NCBI RefSeq assembly: GCF_003640665.1
Contig: NZ_QQXL01000001.1
Location: forward strand, 248,001 to 312,000
DNA: 64,000 nt
Source: Galactobacter caseinivorans
GTDB taxonomy: Bacteria > Actinomycetota > Actinomycetes > Actinomycetales > Micrococcaceae
Direction: 5' to 3'
Position 1 is the first letter of the stretch. Each line of letters opens with the position of its first letter. The notes beneath the pieces are model-generated. The model ran no database searches, was not told the DNA's origin, and worked only from the letters and a program-made list of their open reading frames with translations. Of this stretch, positions 46,600-53,847 are shown piece by piece. Made by a program: the position numbers and the translations under genes.

Positions 46600-47820
46600 C
46601 TAGCGGGCCGGGGATCCCGAGTCCATACCGGGGGCGTCCTGGTCCGTGAGTTCCGCCGGGACCGGGCGCGGGGCCGCCTCGATGGGCGACGCCGCGTCGA
46701 AGGGCACCGCCGCCGTGTCCGGGAGCCCCGGATCCAGCTCGCCGATGCGCCGCACGCTGGGAAGAACGCGGGATTGCAGGGCTCCCACAAAGCGGTTGTA
46801 GCCCTCCACCGTGCCGCGTAGGGACGAACCGAGCTTGTCCAGGTGGCCGGAGAGCGTTCCGAGCCGGCGGTGCAGTTCTTGGGCCTCGCTCAGGAGTTCG
46901 CGGGCATTCTGTGTCACGAGTTCCTGCCGCCAGGACACGGCCAGCCCCTTCAGGATGGCCAGCAACGTCCCTGGGGAGGCCAGCACCACGCCGCGCGTGA
47001 ACGCATCGTCTAGTAAGGATCCGTCTGCTTGCAACGCGTCCGCCAGCACCGACTCGGACGGCACAAAGCAGACCACCAACTCGGGGGAGCCCGGCAACGA
47101 ATCCTGGTAGCGACGATCACCCAGGGCCATCACATGCCCGCGCAGCGCCTTGGCATGCTCGGCCAGGAGGCCCGCCCGTTCGCGGGCCGCCTGCGCAGTG
47201 TCCTCTGTTCCCACGCGATGGGCCTGCAACAACTTATCCAGCGGAACCTTGGCATCCACCGCGACCGACTTGCCTCCGGGGAGCCACACCACCAGGTCGG
47301 GGCGTCCCGACCCGGCGGCTACTTGCTCATCAAAGTCCACGTGGCGCAGCATCCCGGCGGCCTCCACCACACGGCGCAGCTGCACCTCGCCCCAGGCGCC
47401 ACGCCGGCTTGAATCCCTCAACGATCCGGCCAGGGACGAGGTGGTGCGCAGGAGCTCCGCGTCCATGTGGGCCGCACGCTCCAGCTGTTCCGAGAGCTGC
47501 GAGTACTGATCCACGCGGTCCCGCTCCAACACGGTGACGGTCTTTTGCATGCGTTCCAGCCGCTCGGACACCGGCGCAAGCGCGCGAAGCACCGCCTCAT
47601 CCCGGGTGCGCCTGGCCTCATCCGTCACGAGCCCGCTCTCAAGCACCTGGGCCCGGGCAAGGGCGCCCGCCGCCTGAGCCCGCGCGTCAGCGGCGTCGTC
47701 GAGCGCTGAACGCAACCCGGCGTCGTCGCGCCGGGGACCCCACTGCAGCGTGCCAAGCACGCCAAGCCCCGCGCCAACCACCAATAACAACACGGCCCAC
47801 AGCACCGTCGCGAAAGTCAT
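46600..47820 (-). CDS. rmuC: DNA recombination protein RmuC homologue
   Basis: A 406-residue RmuC-family protein, thought to limit DNA inversions and to act as a nuclease-like factor at the membrane. It has an N-terminal anchor (FATVLWAVLLLVVGAGLGVLG), a coiled coil at about residues 35-130, and the RmuC core: RRGAWGEVQLRRVVEAAGMLRHVDF, GRPDLVVWLPGGKSVAVDAKVPLDKLLQA (the D-x-K nuclease-like motif) and LVVCFVPSESVLADAL. The start ATG 47820 follows minus-strand CACTCT by 6 bases. It is divergent from ychF across 60 bp; an extension upstream antisense to ychF is rejected. Confidence 0.93.
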   Translation of the reverse strand: MTFATVLWAVLLLVVGAGLGVLGTLQWGPRRDDAGLRSALDDAADARAQAAGALARAQVLESGLVTDEARRTRDEAVLRALAPVSERLERMQKTVTVLERDRVDQYSQLSEQLERAAHMDAELLRTTSSLAGSLRDSSRRGAWGEVQLRRVVEAAGMLRHVDFDEQVAAGSGRPDLVVWLPGGKSVAVDAKVPLDKLLQAHRVGTEDTAQAARERAGLLAEHAKALRGHVMALGDRRYQDSLPGSPELVVCFVPSESVLADALQADGSLLDDAFTRGVVLASPGTLLAILKGLAVSWRQELVTQNARELLSEAQELHRRLGTLSGHLDKLGSSLRGTVEGYNRFVGALQSRVLPSVRRIGELDPGLPDTAAVPFDAASPIEAAPRPVPAELTDQDAPGMDSGSPAR

Positions 47821-47826
47821 GTCCTC

Positions 47827-47880
47827 AGAGTGCCACCGTGCCCCGACAGAGTGCTCCAAGCACCGGTAGGATGGTGTCTC
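47827..47880. promoter_or_regulatory. Divergent -10 elements of rmuC and ychF
   Basis: Minus-strand CACTCT (47827-47832), 6 bases before the rmuC ATG, and plus-strand TAGGAT (47867-47872), 8 bases before the ychF GTG at 47881. Confidence 0.55.
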
Positions 47881-48966
47881 GTGGCTCTTACTATCGGAAT
47901 CGTCGGACTGCCCAACGTTGGCAAGTCCACCATGTTCAATGCCCTGACCCGTGCGCAGGTGCTCGCGGCGAACTACCCGTTCGCTACGATCGAGCCCAAC
48001 GTCGGTGTGGTCCCGCTGCCGGATGAGCGCCTCAAGGTGCTCGCGGGGCTCTTCAGCTCCGACAAGACCATTCCCGCGAGTGTGTCCTTTGTGGACATCG
48101 CCGGAATCGTCAAGGGCGCGTCTGAGGGGGAGGGGCTGGGCAACCAGTTCCTGGCCAACATCCGCGAGGCGGACGCAATTTGCCAGGTGACGCGCGGCTT
48201 TGCCGACCCTGACGTGATTCACGTGAACGGCAAAGTTGACCCGGATGATGACATTGACACCATCACCACTGAGCTGGTGCTGGCGGATATGCAGACGGTA
48301 GAGAAGGCCCTTCCGCGCCTGCAGAAGGAGCTTTCTAACAAGAAGCTGGACAAGTCTTACGTGGACGAGGTCGCCAAGGCGCTGACCATCCTTGAGGACG
48401 GCCGCACGCTCTTCAGCGCCACCGTCACGGACAAGCTGGATCTGGAGCTCATCAAGCCCCTTCAGCTCCTGACCGCCAAGCCCTTCATTTACGTCTTCAA
48501 TCTGGATGACGAGACGCTCGCGGATGAGGCCCTGAAGACGCGCCTGACGGAGTCCGTGGCCCCGGCCACCGCAGTGTTCCTTGACGCGCAGTTTGAGGCC
48601 GAGCTCGTGGAGCTGGACGAGGACGAGGCAGAGGAAATGCTGCACGAGGCCGGCTACGAGAAGTCCGGCCTGGAGAAGCTGGCCAAGGCCGGGTACGAGA
48701 CCCTCGGCCTGCAGTCCTACCTCACCGCCGGGCCCAAGGAGACGCGCGCCTGGACCATCAAGCGCGGTGCCACTGCCCCCGAGGCGGCCGGTGTGATCCA
48801 CACCGACTTCCAGCGCGGGTTCATCAAGGTCGAGGTCATTGGCTACGACGACCTGGTGGAGCTGGGCTCTGTGAAGGCGGCCCGCGAGGCGGGCAAGGCC
48901 CGCATGGAGGGCAAGGAGTACATCATGCGCGACGGCGACGTGGTGGAGTTCCGCTTCAACGTGTGA
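47881..48966 (+). CDS. ychF: Ribosome-binding ATPase YchF
   Basis: YchF (OLA1-like) is an Obg-family P-loop protein that prefers ATP and binds ribosomes. The 361-residue product shows GIVGLPNVGKSTMFNALTRA (G1), ANYPFATIEPNVGVV, the G3 motif VDIAGIVKGASEGEGLGNQFL, and a C-terminal TGS-type domain ending RDGDVVEFRFNV. Length and motifs are complete. The GTG follows a TAGGAT by 8 bases. Its last 30 bases (48937-48966) are the parental copy of a repeat that recurs three times downstream, so the 3' end has served as an insertion site. Confidence 0.97.
   Translation: MALTIGIVGLPNVGKSTMFNALTRAQVLAANYPFATIEPNVGVVPLPDERLKVLAGLFSSDKTIPASVSFVDIAGIVKGASEGEGLGNQFLANIREADAICQVTRGFADPDVIHVNGKVDPDDDIDTITTELVLADMQTVEKALPRLQKELSNKKLDKSYVDEVAKALTILEDGRTLFSATVTDKLDLELIKPLQLLTAKPFIYVFNLDDETLADEALKTRLTESVAPATAVFLDAQFEAELVELDEDEAEEMLHEAGYEKSGLEKLAKAGYETLGLQSYLTAGPKETRAWTIKRGATAPEAAGVIHTDFQRGFIKVEVIGYDDLVELGSVKAAREAGKARMEGKEYIMRDGDVVEFRFNV
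48937..48966 (+). repeat. ychF 3'-end repeat R1 (intact gene end)
   Basis: GACGTGGTGGAGTTCCGCTT then CAACGTGTGA, encoding DVVEFRFNV-stop. It is the reference for R2 (49627), R3 (51197) and R4 (52265). Confidence 0.9.
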
Positions 48967-49030
48967 GTGACCGGACCCTCGGGCCGGATGTCACCGAGGT
49001 CGGCTCGTCGGAGCCCTGCGATGACGCTGG

Positions 49031-49387
49031 TCAGGAATCGATGGCGAAGCCATCGTTGTCAAACAGAACACCGTCGGTCTCTAGCCTCTTTCTCGCCTCC
49101 GAATAGACGACGCCACGACTCTTCGGGTTGCCCGCGACGAGGCGAAGGAGTGTCTCGCGGGCGACATTCCGATGCAGCACTACCGCGACCTGGACGCCCC
49201 AGAACCGGTCGAAGGCAAACCGGTCGAGGACGAGGACTGTTGCCGCCGGATTCCCCGCGGCAACAGCGCGGATAGCCTGATTGGGGTCGGAGAAGAACGG
49301 TTCGAAGTCCGCTTCTTCCTCTGCCACGCGAGCGAGGGCGTACCGTCGCTGCTCATCGGCCTTTTCCTCGGCTGTTTTCCGTGCCAT
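49031..49387 (-). CDS. Hypothetical protein with variant leucine-rich-repeat-like segments
   Basis: A 118-residue protein in the first module behind ychF, on the opposite strand. After a charged helix (ARKTAEEKADEQRRYALARVAEEE) it has two similar helical units, NQAIRAVAAGNPAATVLVLDRF and NVARETLLRLVAGNPKSRGVVY, resembling LRV/HEAT-type repeats with the AGNP turn. It ends NDGFAIDS. No ribosome site is clear. The residue pattern looks protein-like, but no homologue is recalled and the function is unknown. No partner gene is present in the module. Confidence 0.55.
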   Translation of the reverse strand: MARKTAEEKADEQRRYALARVAEEEADFEPFFSDPNQAIRAVAAGNPAATVLVLDRFAFDRFWGVQVAVVLHRNVARETLLRLVAGNPKSRGVVYSEARKRLETDGVLFDNDGFAIDS

Positions 49388-49626
49388 ATCTGGAAGCTCT
49401 CATCTCATCAGTCAAGCCGTCTGGGTCGTATCGCGGAGGAAGGAGCCCTCTGCGGAACTGGGCGATGGTGACAACCGCGCATCGCTCAGTTTTGATCAGG
49501 CTCGTTCACAGAAGAATCCTATGCTCCCGATCGCACTCGGCGACGATGCCTTCCGCGGCAGTTGACAGTTCATCGGCGCGCTCGCAGCGCGTGTGGATGT
49601 CCGCGCTAGAGGTTGCCATCTGCAGC

Positions 49627-49656
49627 GACGTGGTGGAGTTCCGCTTTAACGTCTAG
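49627..49656 (+). repeat. ychF 3'-end repeat R2
   Basis: GACGTGGTGGAGTTCCGCTT then TAACGTCTAG, identical to the ychF end for its first 20 bases and encoding the same DVVEFRFNV-stop, though no ychF body precedes it. The surrounding gene-free stretch 49388-49739 holds no other supported feature upstream of the abiEi operator. Confidence 0.9.
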
Positions 49657-49705
49657 TAGCGTGCCGGTTCAGCGTCTGATCGTCCAGTCACGCCTCAGGT
49701 AGCTC

Positions 49706-49739
49706 GTCACAACACTACCGTTTTCGGTATAGTTGTGAC
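49706..49739 (+). promoter_or_regulatory. Operator-promoter of the abiE operon
   Basis: An inverted repeat GTCACAACACTACCG-TTTT-CGGTATAGTTGTGAC (15-bp arms, two mismatches) ends directly at the abiEi ATG. TATAGT (49728-49733) lies in the right arm 6 bases before the ATG, so the transcript is leaderless and a protein on the palindrome would block it. AbiEi antitoxins are known to repress their own operon by binding inverted repeats. Confidence 0.85.
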
Positions 49740-50282
49740 ATGGCCACCGAAATGAAGTACCGGGATGTCATTCGCGAGATAGCGCTCGATCACTATGGCT
49801 ATGTCGCCACGAGAGATGCAGCTGAGGCTGGCGTTCCTGCCGTTGAGCTCCCTAAGCTGGCTGCCCGAGGCGGTTTGAAGAATATCGCGTACGGACTGTA
49901 CCGCGTACCGGATGTTCCTCCTACTCGATACGACCAGTTCGCCGAAGCGCTCCTGCGGGTTGGCGAGGGTGCATACCTCCATGGGGAGTCGGTGTTGGCC
50001 TTGTTTGGACTCGCCGACGTGAACCCTCGACAGATCAAGGTGGCCGTTTGTAGACGCGCCCGCTCGAAATTGCCAGCGTTCATCGAGTTGACGCAGGTAG
50101 CGGACGATGCATGTACGACGCTCTACGAGGGACTCGAGTCGCAGACTGTCGCCGATGCCCTGCTTGAGTGCCGTGGAGGTATCGAGCCCGAACGTCTCCT
50201 GGTAGCCGCCAAGCAAGCTCGAGTTCAAGGATTGCTCACGACCGCCGAATGGCAGCGAGTGACAAAGGGCGTTCGGCGGTGA
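49740..50282 (+). CDS. abiEi: Type IV toxin-antitoxin antitoxin AbiEi
   Basis: A 180-residue AbiEi-like antitoxin and autoregulator. The N-terminal winged helix covers about residues 5-60 (YRDVIREIALDHYGYVATRDAAEAGVPAVELPKLAARGGLKNIAYGLYR). The C-terminal domain includes GEGAYLHGESVLALFGLADVNPRQIKVAV, a family-typical stretch. Its stop overlaps the toxin GTG by 4 bases (GTGA), giving coupled translation. In characterised AbiE systems AbiEi counteracts the toxin without stable complex formation and represses the operon. The base composition looks more A/T-rich than in flanking core genes, consistent with transfer. Confidence 0.88.
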   Translation: MATEMKYRDVIREIALDHYGYVATRDAAEAGVPAVELPKLAARGGLKNIAYGLYRVPDVPPTRYDQFAEALLRVGEGAYLHGESVLALFGLADVNPRQIKVAVCRRARSKLPAFIELTQVADDACTTLYEGLESQTVADALLECRGGIEPERLLVAAKQARVQGLLTTAEWQRVTKGVRR

Positions 50283-51106
50283 GCTACGCCGGCGCTCCCG
50301 CGAGTGTGCGCTCGTTGGAGCAGCGCATCCGTAACCTCGAAGGTGACGACGGATTGGCCCAGCGTCGCAGGGTGAGCATGGCGCTGGTCGTAGTTGGTCA
50401 GATGCTCCCTGGGGGAGTGATCAAGGGTGGCAGCGCGATGGCGTTGCGCTATGGGCGGGGGACGCGGTTTACCCAAGACCTCGATGCCGCGCGAGTTCAG
50501 ACGCTCGCCCGATTCCGGAGCGACTTCGAGGAGACTCTGGCAGAAGGTTGGGCTGGTTTCACCGGCCGCTTGGTCGAGAGGTCCGCGCCCCGGCCGCCGG
50601 CTGTTCCGACGGCGTACGTCATGCAGCCCTTCGACGTGAAGCTCGATTATCTCGGTAGGTCGTGGTGCACGGTGAAGTTCGAACTTGGTCACAACGAGAT
50701 AGGCGACGCCGACGAGCCAGAGTTCCAACTCGCCGACGACTTGGCCGGGCTCTTCACCGAGGTCGGCCTCGAATCTCCGGGGCCGGTACCGGTGATGCGC
50801 GCAGATCACCAGGTCGCGCAGAAGCTCCACGCTGTCTCCGGTGAGAGCAGTGAACGTGCTCGCGACCTGGCCGACCTCCAACTTCTTGACAAGGGTGAGG
50901 ACCTCGACCTCGGGCAGGTCGCGGCGACGTGCGTCCGGCTCTTCGACTACCGGCGGCAACAGGCTTGGCCGCCGCCCATCGTCGTGGGCGAGCAGTGGGA
51001 CACCCTCTACGCTGATGCCGCAGAAGACTTGGACGTGTTGCCGACCGTGGAAGAGGCCGTCGCCTGGGCCAACGATTTCGTGCAACGCATTTCAGCGGCC
51101 GGCTGA
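50279..51106 (+). CDS. abiEii: AbiEii/AbiGii-family nucleotidyltransferase toxin
   Basis: A 275-residue toxin of the DUF1814/AbiEii nucleotidyltransferase family; related toxins (for example MenT) block growth by adding nucleotides to tRNA, and AbiE systems give phage abortive infection. The motif VIKGGSAMALRYGRGTRFTQDLD near residues 40-65 holds the GGS and D-x-D metal site. FDVKLDYLGRSWCTVKFE and MRADHQVAQKLHAVSGESSERARDLADLQLL contain the further conserved Asp, Lys and RxxDLxD motif. GTG 50279 overlaps the abiEi stop. The active site appears intact, so the system is probably functional. Confidence 0.88.
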   Translation: MSYAGAPASVRSLEQRIRNLEGDDGLAQRRRVSMALVVVGQMLPGGVIKGGSAMALRYGRGTRFTQDLDAARVQTLARFRSDFEETLAEGWAGFTGRLVERSAPRPPAVPTAYVMQPFDVKLDYLGRSWCTVKFELGHNEIGDADEPEFQLADDLAGLFTEVGLESPGPVPVMRADHQVAQKLHAVSGESSERARDLADLQLLDKGEDLDLGQVAATCVRLFDYRRQQAWPPPIVVGEQWDTLYADAAEDLDVLPTVEEAVAWANDFVQRISAAG

Positions 51107-51196
51107 GTGGTTGCCCGGCGTGGCAAGACGAGAGCCACAGCCGTCCTCAATCGGCAACGACCAACGCGAGGTGGCGCAGAGGCTATTCCGTGACAG

Positions 51197-51220
51197 AACG
51201 TGGCGGAGTTCCGCTTCAAC
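51197..51220 (+). repeat. ychF 3'-end repeat R3 (degenerate)
   Basis: AACGTGGCGGAGTTCCGCTT then CAAC, matching R1 with two substitutions over 24 bases but losing the stop (reads VAEFRFNN). It ends the abiE module 90 bp after the toxin stop. Confidence 0.8.
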
Positions 51221-51263
51221 AACGGACGTCCGTTCCGTGGGGAATCTGCCTCGGGACGAGCGA

Positions 51264-51275
51264 TAGGGTGTGCAG
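51264..51275 (+). promoter_or_regulatory. Leaderless -10 element of the small membrane protein gene
   Basis: TAGGGT at 51264-51269, 6 bases, ATG 51276, chosen over a GTG at 51270. Confidence 0.6.
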
Positions 51276-51593
51276 ATGACCAACTCACCGTCACACGGCG
51301 ACACCGTCACGCCGACTACTCGTCTTCGTGCGCCGAGGGGCGTTATCTGGATGCTGTTTTTTGCGCCGTTCCTTATCGCGGCCGGAGCCTTCATAACGGT
51401 GGCGATGCGACCGTACGTGACTGAGATATCAGCGGAAGGGGATGCAATGCTCATGGCATGGTTCGGCGCGATCCTGCTGTGCCTTGGCGTCGCATTCCTC
51501 ATCGCCGGACTCGCTCTTGTGGGCGTTCGTTCGCTCATGCAACAGCAAACGGAGCTACTCCGTCGCGCTCAACCCGAGCGCCACCGAGACTGA
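51276..51593 (+). CDS. Small two-helix membrane protein
   Basis: A 105-residue protein in the third module behind ychF. A polar N-terminus (MTNSPSHGDTVTPTTRLR) precedes helices VIWMLFFAPFLIAAGAFITVAM and MAWFGAILLCLGVAFLIAGLALVGV, and a charged end QTELLRRAQPERHRD faces the cytosol. No domain is recognised. A leaderless promoter supports expression. Its place beside an abortive-infection module invites the idea of a membrane effector, but there is no direct evidence. Confidence 0.65.
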   Translation: MTNSPSHGDTVTPTTRLRAPRGVIWMLFFAPFLIAAGAFITVAMRPYVTEISAEGDAMLMAWFGAILLCLGVAFLIAGLALVGVRSLMQQQTELLRRAQPERHRD

Positions 51594-51687
51594 TGCCGGT
51601 GGGCGAATCTGCAGTCAAACCACGAATGCGACTTGAACGTCGGGCTCTGCGGGATAGGGTCGCGGCGATCACGCCGCTAGTGGTTGC

Positions 51688-52182
51688 ATGAGCAGCGCAG
51701 CATGGATCGCTGAGCTCGACCGACAGGTACCTGACGACGTCGCGAGGTTGCTCACCACGGTCCCCGAGTGGTTCGCGCAGCCGGAATCCAACGAGGAGTA
51801 CATCGAAGCAGCTCGCTCCAAGGAGACATGGACGGTCCGTGACAGCGCGGGAAGGGTCGTCGGTGTCACGCTGATCGATCGCCACTTTGTGCATGTCGCC
51901 GAGGTGCACCTCACCGTTGTCGACCGGTCAGTGCACGGGACCGGCGTCGGCACGGCAATGCTCAGGGCTGTCGAAGACGATGCGGTGCGCCGTGGGGTGC
52001 GGCTGCTGCAGGTGAAGACCCTCGGAGCCTCACACCCAGATCCCGGATACGCGCGCACTCGTCACTTCTACGAGCGGTGGGGTTTTCTGTCGCTGGAGGA
52101 GACCGAGCTCTGGGGTGAAGGCACACCCTGTTTGATCATGGTGAAACCGCTGCCTGCCCTTCGAGTAACAGGCACAACCTGA
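51688..52182 (+). CDS. GNAT-family acetyltransferase in the ychF module
   Basis: A 164-residue GNAT protein. GRVVGVTLIDRHFVHVAEVHLTVVDRSVHGTGVGTAMLRAVED contains beta-4 and the acetyl-CoA loop (R/Q-x-x-G-x-G/A variant VHGTGVG). LLQVKTLGASHPDPGYARTRHFYERWGFLSLEE is the typical C-terminal half of this acetyltransferase subgroup. The substrate is unknown. It lies in the last module before repeat R4, 94 bp after the small membrane protein gene. Confidence 0.85.
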   Translation: MSSAAWIAELDRQVPDDVARLLTTVPEWFAQPESNEEYIEAARSKETWTVRDSAGRVVGVTLIDRHFVHVAEVHLTVVDRSVHGTGVGTAMLRAVEDDAVRRGVRLLQVKTLGASHPDPGYARTRHFYERWGFLSLEETELWGEGTPCLIMVKPLPALRVTGTT

Positions 52183-52264
52183 CGGTCTCTGCAGCCTCGA
52201 AGTTTTGAGAAGCATGCGGTCACGGACGTGGTGCACGTCCCGCCCAAAGGTTGGCATCTGCGGC

Positions 52265-52294
52265 GGCGCGGTGCAGCTCCGGTTCAACGTCTAG
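52265..52294 (+). repeat. ychF 3'-end repeat R4 (diverged)
   Basis: GGCGCGGTGCAGCTCCGGTT then CAACGTCTAG, encoding GAVQLRFNV-stop. It shares with R2 the flank GGTTGNCATCTGC upstream and CTAGNAGC downstream, so R2 and R4 are related beyond the core. The ancestral ychF terminator follows 53 bp later. The 330-bp gene-free stretch 52183-52512 contains only R4 and that terminator. Confidence 0.78.
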
Positions 52295-52346
52295 CAGCTT
52301 TCCGGATCAACTTTTGGTTCTGCTCTCCGGGCCAACCCGGTACCGC

Positions 52347-52407
52347 AGCCAGCCACAAAAGAAGCCCACCTGCCCCAAAGGCAGGTGGGCTTCTCTTGTG
52401 GCTGGCT
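52347..52407. terminator. Strong terminator after repeat R4
   Basis: A 28-bp stem with one mismatch (inner arm GAAGCCCACCTGCC / GGCAGGTGGGCTTC, outer AGCCAGCCACA / TGTGGCTGGCT, loop CCAAA). It probably served ychF before the modules were inserted, and now also faces the end of the NmrA-like gene. Confidence 0.88.
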
Positions 52408-52512
52408 ATTCGCGCGCTTGTGCGGGGGCCAAGGCGGAACAGGGGGCGATCAGAGCGGGACGCCCCAGGTGGAGGGTCCGTTTACCGCCCAGGGCGCCGT
52501 TCGCATCACCGG

Positions 52513-53379
52513 TCAGGCGGACAGCACTTCACTGAGCCATGCGCTCACTGTCCGGGGGTTCAGGCCAAGCAGCGTCTGGGCGCTGTTGCTTTCGGCGATG
52601 ACGTTGCCCTCCTGTGCATTCAGGGCCTGGTAGAGCCCGACGACGGGGGCGGATGCCTCTGCACCAAACAGCGGCTGGATCAGCTCGCCAAACTGGTCCG
52701 GGGTGATGGCCTGGAACTGGACTTCACGGCCCAGCTGCTCGGTGAATCCCTTGGCGAGGTCGGGGCCGGTCAGTCCGGGGAGGTGGCCGATGGCCACCGT
52801 TCCGGTCACGGTGGTGTCGGTGAGGAGCTTAACGACGACGTCGGCGACGTCCAGGTGCGAGCTCCACGACACGGGGAAGGACTCGGGCAGGGGGTAGCGC
52901 AGCACGCCTTCTTCCTGCGCGGGGCCGGCGACCATGGGAAGCAGCAGGTTCTCCAGGTACAGGCGCGGGGCGACCACGGCGGTGGAGACGCCGGTTTCGG
53001 TGATGTTGCGGATCAGGGTCGCGATGGGGCTCTCATCGGGTGCCTGCAGGGCGGTGCCGGGCTGGTCGACGATCTGCCCGCTGGTGGAGATGACGACGCG
53101 ACCCGGACGGGCGGCGGCCACAGCTGCCGTAATTGCCTCGACGTAGGCGGGTGCGCTCTCGGCGCCGCCCATCGGCAGGTGGACGAACACGCCGTCCGCG
53201 CCGGTGTATGCGGCGGTGAGTGCCTTGGCGTCGGCGAGGTCGACGGCCACGGAGGTGACGCCGTCGGGCAGGCCGGCGGGCGTGCGCACGGCGGCGACGG
53301 CCTGCTTGCCTGCGGCGGTGAGAGCGGAGAGGACGGGGGAACCTTGGGCGCCGGTTGCGCCATGCACGATGTAAGTCAT
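52513..53379 (-). CDS. NmrA-like NAD(P)-binding oxidoreductase
   Basis: A 288-residue atypical short-chain dehydrogenase of the NmrA/QorB type. The Rossmann motif TYIVHGATGAQGSPVLSALTAAG is at the N-terminus; VISTSGQIVDQPG and VVAPRLYLENLL follow. Relatives reduce quinones or sense NADP. It is divergent from an HxlR-family gene across 64 bp containing an inverted repeat, the layout of the qor2-qorR quinone stress locus of Corynebacterium glutamicum. A redox-stress role is inferred from that context. Confidence 0.83.
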   Translation of the reverse strand: MTYIVHGATGAQGSPVLSALTAAGKQAVAAVRTPAGLPDGVTSVAVDLADAKALTAAYTGADGVFVHLPMGGAESAPAYVEAITAAVAAARPGRVVISTSGQIVDQPGTALQAPDESPIATLIRNITETGVSTAVVAPRLYLENLLLPMVAGPAQEEGVLRYPLPESFPVSWSSHLDVADVVVKLLTDTTVTGTVAIGHLPGLTGPDLAKGFTEQLGREVQFQAITPDQFGELIQPLFGAEASAPVVGLYQALNAQEGNVIAESNSAQTLLGLNPRTVSAWLSEVLSA

Positions 53380-53385
53380 GCCCCT

Positions 53386-53443
53386 ATTAGTGCATGCAGT
53401 GCACCGGTTACGTCAACTGCACTAATGGGGTATTCTTCAAGTT
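53386..53443. promoter_or_regulatory. Operator and promoter region between the reductase and HxlR genes
   Basis: ATTAGTGCA (53386-53394) and TGCACTAAT (53418-53426) are perfect 9-bp inverted arms separated by 23 bp; a further TGCAGTGCA lies at 53396-53404. For the HxlR gene TATTCT (53431-53436) is followed by 7 bases and GTG 53444. The minus-strand arm ends in CTAAT directly upstream of the reductase ATG. Regulator binding here would affect both promoters. Confidence 0.7.
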
Positions 53444-53809
53444 GTGAGTGATCCCGATATTCCCGACTGCGGCGTTGCCCGCTTCCTGATGCTGTTCGAC
53501 GGTCCGTGGGCCACGCTGATTGTGCGCGAACTCATGCATGGCCGCCAGCGCTTTGGCGAGCTGCGGGAGGCACTGGACGGCATCAGCGCCCACACCCTCA
53601 CCAACCGCCTGCGCCTCTTCGAAGCGCGCGGCATCGTGACTCGCACCGCGTACCCGGAGATCCCGCCGCGCGTGGAGTATGAGCTCACCGAGTTGGGGTG
53701 GCAGCTGCGGCCCGTGCTTGATGCGATGTACGCGTGGGGGATGGACGCCCCGGCCTCAGCCTTCACCAACGCGGACCTGCCCTCGCGCCCCGATCTAGTC
53801 GCCGGCTGA
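53444..53809 (+). CDS. HxlR-family (DUF24) transcriptional regulator
   Basis: A 121-residue winged-helix regulator: RFLMLFDGPWATLIVRELMHGRQRFGELREAL then ISAHTLTNRLRLFEARGIVTRTAYPEIPPRVEYELTELG is the full HxlR signature. A single Cys near residue 9 (PDCGVARF) sits where redox-sensing members (QorR, HypR) have their reactive cysteine. Together with the divergent NmrA-like reductase this suggests a quinone- or electrophile-sensing switch; that is inference. Translation starts at GTG 53444 from a leaderless mRNA. Confidence 0.9.
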   Translation: MSDPDIPDCGVARFLMLFDGPWATLIVRELMHGRQRFGELREALDGISAHTLTNRLRLFEARGIVTRTAYPEIPPRVEYELTELGWQLRPVLDAMYAWGMDAPASAFTNADLPSRPDLVAG

Positions 53810-53847
53810 CGTTCGATTAACCCGCGAGGCCACGCGCCTCGTGGAGG

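Noticed and set aside
49381-49656. 91-residue open frame ending in DVVEFRFNV
   Set aside because: Only the last ten residues are meaningful (the ychF tail repeat R2). The rest is compositionally random, so it is best seen as a repeat, not a gene.
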